From: JABCPE02 sp963506915
Lineage (GTDB): Bacteria > Bacteroidota > Bacteroidia > Flavobacteriales > Weeksellaceae
Reading direction: 5' to 3'
Assembly (NCBI GenBank): GCA_963506915.1
Contig: CAUORE010000038.1
Location: 1-16,568, forward strand
Length of the DNA: 16,568 bases
A program made the translations under genes and the position numbers. Under the pieces are notes generated by a model. It saw only the letters and a list, made by a program, of their open reading frames with translations. It searched no databases and was not told the origin of the DNA. How positions within the stretch are numbered: the first letter of the stretch is position 1; every line of letters starts with the position of its first letter. Positions 14,492 through 16,568 of the stretch are shown in pieces.

Positions 14492-15862
14492 TTATTTTCC
14501 TCCGAAAGGCATTCCGCCGCCCATTCCTGGGAGTCCGCCGCCTTTGCTCATCATAGACATCAGCTGCTTGCCTTGTGGGCTTTGTAGGAGTTTCATAGTC
14601 TTGCCAAGCTGCTCAAACTGCTTCATCAGAGCGGTTACTTCTTCTACTTTTCTTCCGCTTCCTTTGGCTATTCTTTGTCTTCTCGGCATGGTGATGATGC
14701 TAGGTCTTCTTCTTTCTTCTGGCGTCATGGACTGTATCATCGCCTCTATATGCTTGAAGGTATCATCATTGATATCCACATTTTGGGCTACTTTTCCCAT
14801 TCCTGGTATCATACCCATGAGGTCTTTCATGCCTCCCATTTTCTTCATCATCTGAAGTTGTTTTAGGAAGTCATCAAAACCAAGTTCGTTTTTCTGAATT
14901 TTTTTGTTGAGTTTCTTTGCTTCTTCTTCATCGAACTGCTCTTGGGCTCTTTCCACCAAGGAAACCACATCTCCCATTCCGAGGATTCTGTCCGCCATTC
15001 TGTCTGGATAGAAGATATCTAGGGCATCCATTTTCTCGCCTGTGGAGATGAATTTTATCGGTTTATTAACCACGGAACGAATCGTAAGCGCCGCTCCGCC
15101 TCGGGTATCACCGTCTAATTTTGTGAGAACTACTCCGTTGTAGTTCAGCACCTCGTTAAACGCGTTGGCTGTATTTACAGCATCCTGCCCTGTCATGGAA
15201 TCCACTACGAAGAGCGTTTCAGAAGGTTTGATGGTCTGATGGACACTGCGGATTTCGTTCATCATTTCTTCATCGATAGCCAAACGCCCTGCGGTGTCTA
15301 TAATCACTACATCGTGTTTGTTTTGTTTAGCAAAATCGATGGCGTTTTGTGAAATCTGAACAGGATTTTTGTTTTCTAGTTCTTTATAAACAGGCACGCC
15401 TATCTGCTCTCCGAGAACTCCCAGCTGGTCGATAGCCGCAGGTCTGTAGACATCACAGGCTACTAGTAGAGGGTTTTTGTTCTTTTTCTTTTTGAGGAAG
15501 TTGGCTAGTTTTCCAGAGAAAGTGGTTTTCCCTGAACCCTGAAGCCCAGCGATGAGGATAATGCTCGGTTTGTCTGCCAGATTGATACCTTCCTGTGTGC
15601 CGCCCATGAGTTCCACCAGCTCATCATGAACGATTTTGGTCATCAGCTGCCCAGGAGTGAGCGAGGTGAGGACATTCTGCCCGATGGCTTTGTCCTGCAC
15701 TCTTTTGGTGAGGTCTTTGGCTACTTTGTAGTTTACATCGGCATCCACCAAGGCACGGCGGATTTCTTTAACCGTTTCTGCTACATTGATTTCTGTGATT
15801 TTCCCTCTTCCAGAGAGGTTGTGCAGTGCTTTATCTAATTTGTCTTGTAAACTCTGAAACAT
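14492..15862 (-). CDS. ffh: Signal recognition particle protein Ffh (SRP54 homologue)
   Basis: The GTPase subunit of the signal recognition particle. It binds signal sequences on ribosomes and, with SRP RNA and receptor FtsY, brings nascent membrane proteins to the translocon. The 456-residue protein has the full N-G-M layout: N domain 1-95 with the ALVDADVNYKVAKDL helix, G domain with P-loop GLQGSGKTT (106-114), DVYRPAAIDQL (137-147), DTAGR (189-193) and TKLDGDTRGG (247-256), then the Met-rich M domain (about 328-456) with LQMMKKMGGMKDLMGMIPGMG and the RNA-binding RIAKGSGRKVEEV segment (397-409). The Gly/Met tail is typical. The start at 15860-15862 gives the canonical MFQSLQDKLDKAL N terminus. 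The gene is monocistronic and shares the 14452-14480 terminator. Its RNA partner ffs is at 8021-8119. Confidence 0.97.
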   Translation of the reverse strand: MFQSLQDKLDKALHNLSGRGKITEINVAETVKEIRRALVDADVNYKVAKDLTKRVQDKAIGQNVLTSLTPGQLMTKIVHDELVELMGGTQEGINLADKPSIILIAGLQGSGKTTFSGKLANFLKKKKNKNPLLVACDVYRPAAIDQLGVLGEQIGVPVYKELENKNPVQISQNAIDFAKQNKHDVVIIDTAGRLAIDEEMMNEIRSVHQTIKPSETLFVVDSMTGQDAVNTANAFNEVLNYNGVVLTKLDGDTRGGAALTIRSVVNKPIKFISTGEKMDALDIFYPDRMADRILGMGDVVSLVERAQEQFDEEEAKKLNKKIQKNELGFDDFLKQLQMMKKMGGMKDLMGMIPGMGKVAQNVDINDDTFKHIEAMIQSMTPEERRRPSIITMPRRQRIAKGSGRKVEEVTALMKQFEQLGKTMKLLQSPQGKQLMSMMSKGGGLPGMGGGMPFGGK

Positions 15863-15886
15863 AATTTTCTATTTTAGAATAGGTTG

Positions 15887-15894
15887 CAAAAATA
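15887..15894 (-). promoter_or_regulatory. Putative ffh promoter -7 box
   Basis: Minus-strand TATTTTTG matches TAnnTTTG, 24 nt upstream of the ffh ATG. A TTG -33 element at the usual distance is not evident. Confidence 0.45.
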
Positions 15895-15978
15895 AGGAAT
15901 TTTCTTCAGTTTTGGATAGTGGGAAAGCTCAAAACACGAATAAAAAAATATTGGCTCAGAATAACTTGCGGAAAACAG

Positions 15979-15986
15979 TATCTTTG
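15979..15986 (+). promoter_or_regulatory. Putative -7 box upstream of the right-edge gene
   Basis: TATCTTTG fully matches TAnnTTTG. The nearest TTG elements lie 12 or 25 nt upstream, outside the preferred spacing, so only the -7 box is supported. Transcription would begin near 15993, about 60 nt before the ATG at 16052. The leader holds two very short overlapping frames (15997-16029 and 16026-16061). Confidence 0.4.
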
Positions 15987-16047
15987 TCTATATGAAATGA
16001 CAGGGGACTATCCACCTAAATCACCATGAACCACATAAAAACATTAG

Positions 16048-16072
16048 GAAAATGGAAATAAAACTCAATAAA
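16048..16072 (+). repeat. Direct repeat, copy 1 (start region of the 129-residue gene)
   Basis: Twenty-five bases, from GAAAATGG to CTCAATAAA, spanning the ATG and first seven codons (MEIKLNK). They recur without mismatch at 16447-16471, offset 399 nt. With one mismatch the match extends upstream by five more bases (ATTA plus one). Confidence 0.95.
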
Positions 16073-16441
16073 GAATTACAGAAAAAACTAGATGATTTCT
16101 TGGAAACAAAAGATGCTAAAATGCAAGAATTTCTTGAAATTTTAAATCTAAATGAATTTACTTTTTCACAAGATGAAATAAATCAAGTGGAGAAAATATA
16201 TAAAGAAAACGAAGACCTTTATGAATACGCATATATATACATAGGAGAAGCAGTAATAAAGGTTTTAGGAGGGTTTTGGTCTATAGGAAAGTTTAAAAGA
16301 GATGAAGCTTATGGTTATCCTATTATTCTTGCATGGGGAGGAGATAATTATAACCCTCGGATTTGTCCTGATATTTGGCTATATTATATTCGTATAAATG
16401 AACTAGGAAAACCTTTGGGGGATTTTATATATACTCCTTAA
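16052..16441 (+). CDS. Small acidic soluble protein, unknown; immunity-protein-like size and setting
   Basis: A 129-residue protein I do not recognise. It has no signal peptide or membrane helix. The first 60 residues look helical and charged (LNKELQKKLDDFLETKDAKMQEFLEILN, with EINQVEKIYKENEDLYEY). The second half is aromatic and Gly-rich and probably beta: IKVLGGFWSIGKFKRDEAYGYPIILAWGG, then a Pro/Trp/Tyr stretch ending DFIYTP. Small, soluble, often acidic proteins of this kind, in AT-rich stretches with duplicated starts, are frequent among immunity proteins of polymorphic toxin systems, but no toxin gene is visible here and the idea is inference only. A 25-nt direct repeat of its start (16048-16072) recurs right after its stop (16447-16471). 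Confidence 0.75.
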   Translation: MEIKLNKELQKKLDDFLETKDAKMQEFLEILNLNEFTFSQDEINQVEKIYKENEDLYEYAYIYIGEAVIKVLGGFWSIGKFKRDEAYGYPIILAWGGDNYNPRICPDIWLYYIRINELGKPLGDFIYTP

Positions 16442-16446
16442 ATTAA

Positions 16447-16471
16447 GAAAATGGAAATAAAACTCAATAAA
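16447..16471 (+). repeat. Direct repeat, copy 2 (after the 129-residue gene)
   Basis: Exact copy of 16048-16072, placed 6 nt after the stop of the 129-residue gene, again around an ATG that reads MEIKLNK. The similarity stops abruptly at 16472, suggesting a duplication or recombination junction and not general low complexity. Confidence 0.95.
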
Positions 16472-16534
16472 ATCCAACTGATGGGAAAATGTACATCATT
16501 GATTTTTAAATATAAACAAAATGAAATATTATAA
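16451..16534 (+). pseudogene. 27-codon ORF starting with the duplicated MEIKLNK; probable remnant
   Basis: A short frame that begins with the same seven residues as the preceding gene, then reads IQLMGKCTSLIFKYKQNEIL and stops. After the duplicated start nothing resembles the 129-residue protein. It may be the remains of a second paralogue cut down by deletion, or an unstable junction left by recombination. It could also act as a short leader peptide for the next frame, whose ATG (16521) lies inside its 3' end. Confidence 0.45.
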
Positions 16535-16568
16535 AATAAAAAGAAAAACACGATTTCCAGAATTAGGG
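16521..16568 (+). CDS. Possible start of another gene, cut by the window edge
   Basis: From the ATG at 16521 a frame of 16 codons (MKYYKIKRKTRFPELG) runs open to the last base. The lysine- and tyrosine-rich start looks protein-like, but 16 codons are too few to identify it. Its ATG overlaps the 3' end of the 27-codon frame, which would fit translational coupling. Confidence 0.4.
   Translation, partial: MKYYKIKRKTRFPELG

Overview
The window looks like a chromosomal segment of a low-GC Bacteroidota of the class Flavobacteriia, and the Chryseobacterium/Elizabethkingia/Riemerella type (Weeksellaceae) is my best guess. Support comes from the Bacteroidetes promoter format (TTG, about 19-20 nt, then TAnnTTTG) before several genes, the absence of consistent Shine-Dalgarno sites, S46-family dipeptidyl peptidase 11, DUF2807 and DUF4197 proteins, and a surface protein that opens with the 'VGINTxxPEATLDI' module common in this group. 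No assignment was checked against a database.

Layout. (a) 1-841: the 3' part of a very AT-rich membrane O-acyltransferase gene, converging on recF through a perfect inverted repeat that overlaps both stop codons. (b) 825-1901 (-): recF. (c) 1902-4988: a divergent intergenic region with a good promoter and a long imperfect 5'-leader hairpin, then a 931-residue secreted fibre-like protein. It has 28 uninterrupted repeats of exactly 17 residues and a C-terminal peptidase S74 (intramolecular chaperone) domain, and is followed by a strong terminator. (d) 5050-5745: a DUF4197 protein with its own terminator. (e) 5807-7985: dipeptidyl peptidase 11, with the specificity Arg visible, and a terminator hairpin. 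(f) 8021-8119 (-): the small SRP RNA (ffs), with a textbook GGAA-capped domain IV, its own promoter and an oligo-U end. (g) 8275-12090: a tightly packed four-gene operon: DPM1/GtrB-like glycosyltransferase, small two-TM protein, DUF2807 lipoprotein, phosphoglucomutase/phosphomannomutase. (h) 12157-14480: a second operon: exported SH3-like protein, kdsB (CMP-Kdo synthesis), LolA-like exported protein. It ends in a terminator shared with (i) ffh at 14492-15862 (-). (j) 15863-16568: an AT-rich accessory-looking edge with a small unrecognised gene, a 25-nt direct repeat of its start region, a 27-codon remnant-like ORF and the start of another gene.

Functionally most of the window is envelope biology: sugar activation and transfer (phosphosugar mutase, GT2, KdsB), exported and lipid-anchored proteins (DUF2807, DUF4197, SH3-like, LolA-like), a surface fibre and a peptide-scavenging enzyme. 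Both core parts of the signal recognition particle (Ffh protein and SRP RNA) lie within 8 kb of each other. The least explained items are the 17-residue-repeat fibre with its structured leader and the duplicated-start region at the right edge.
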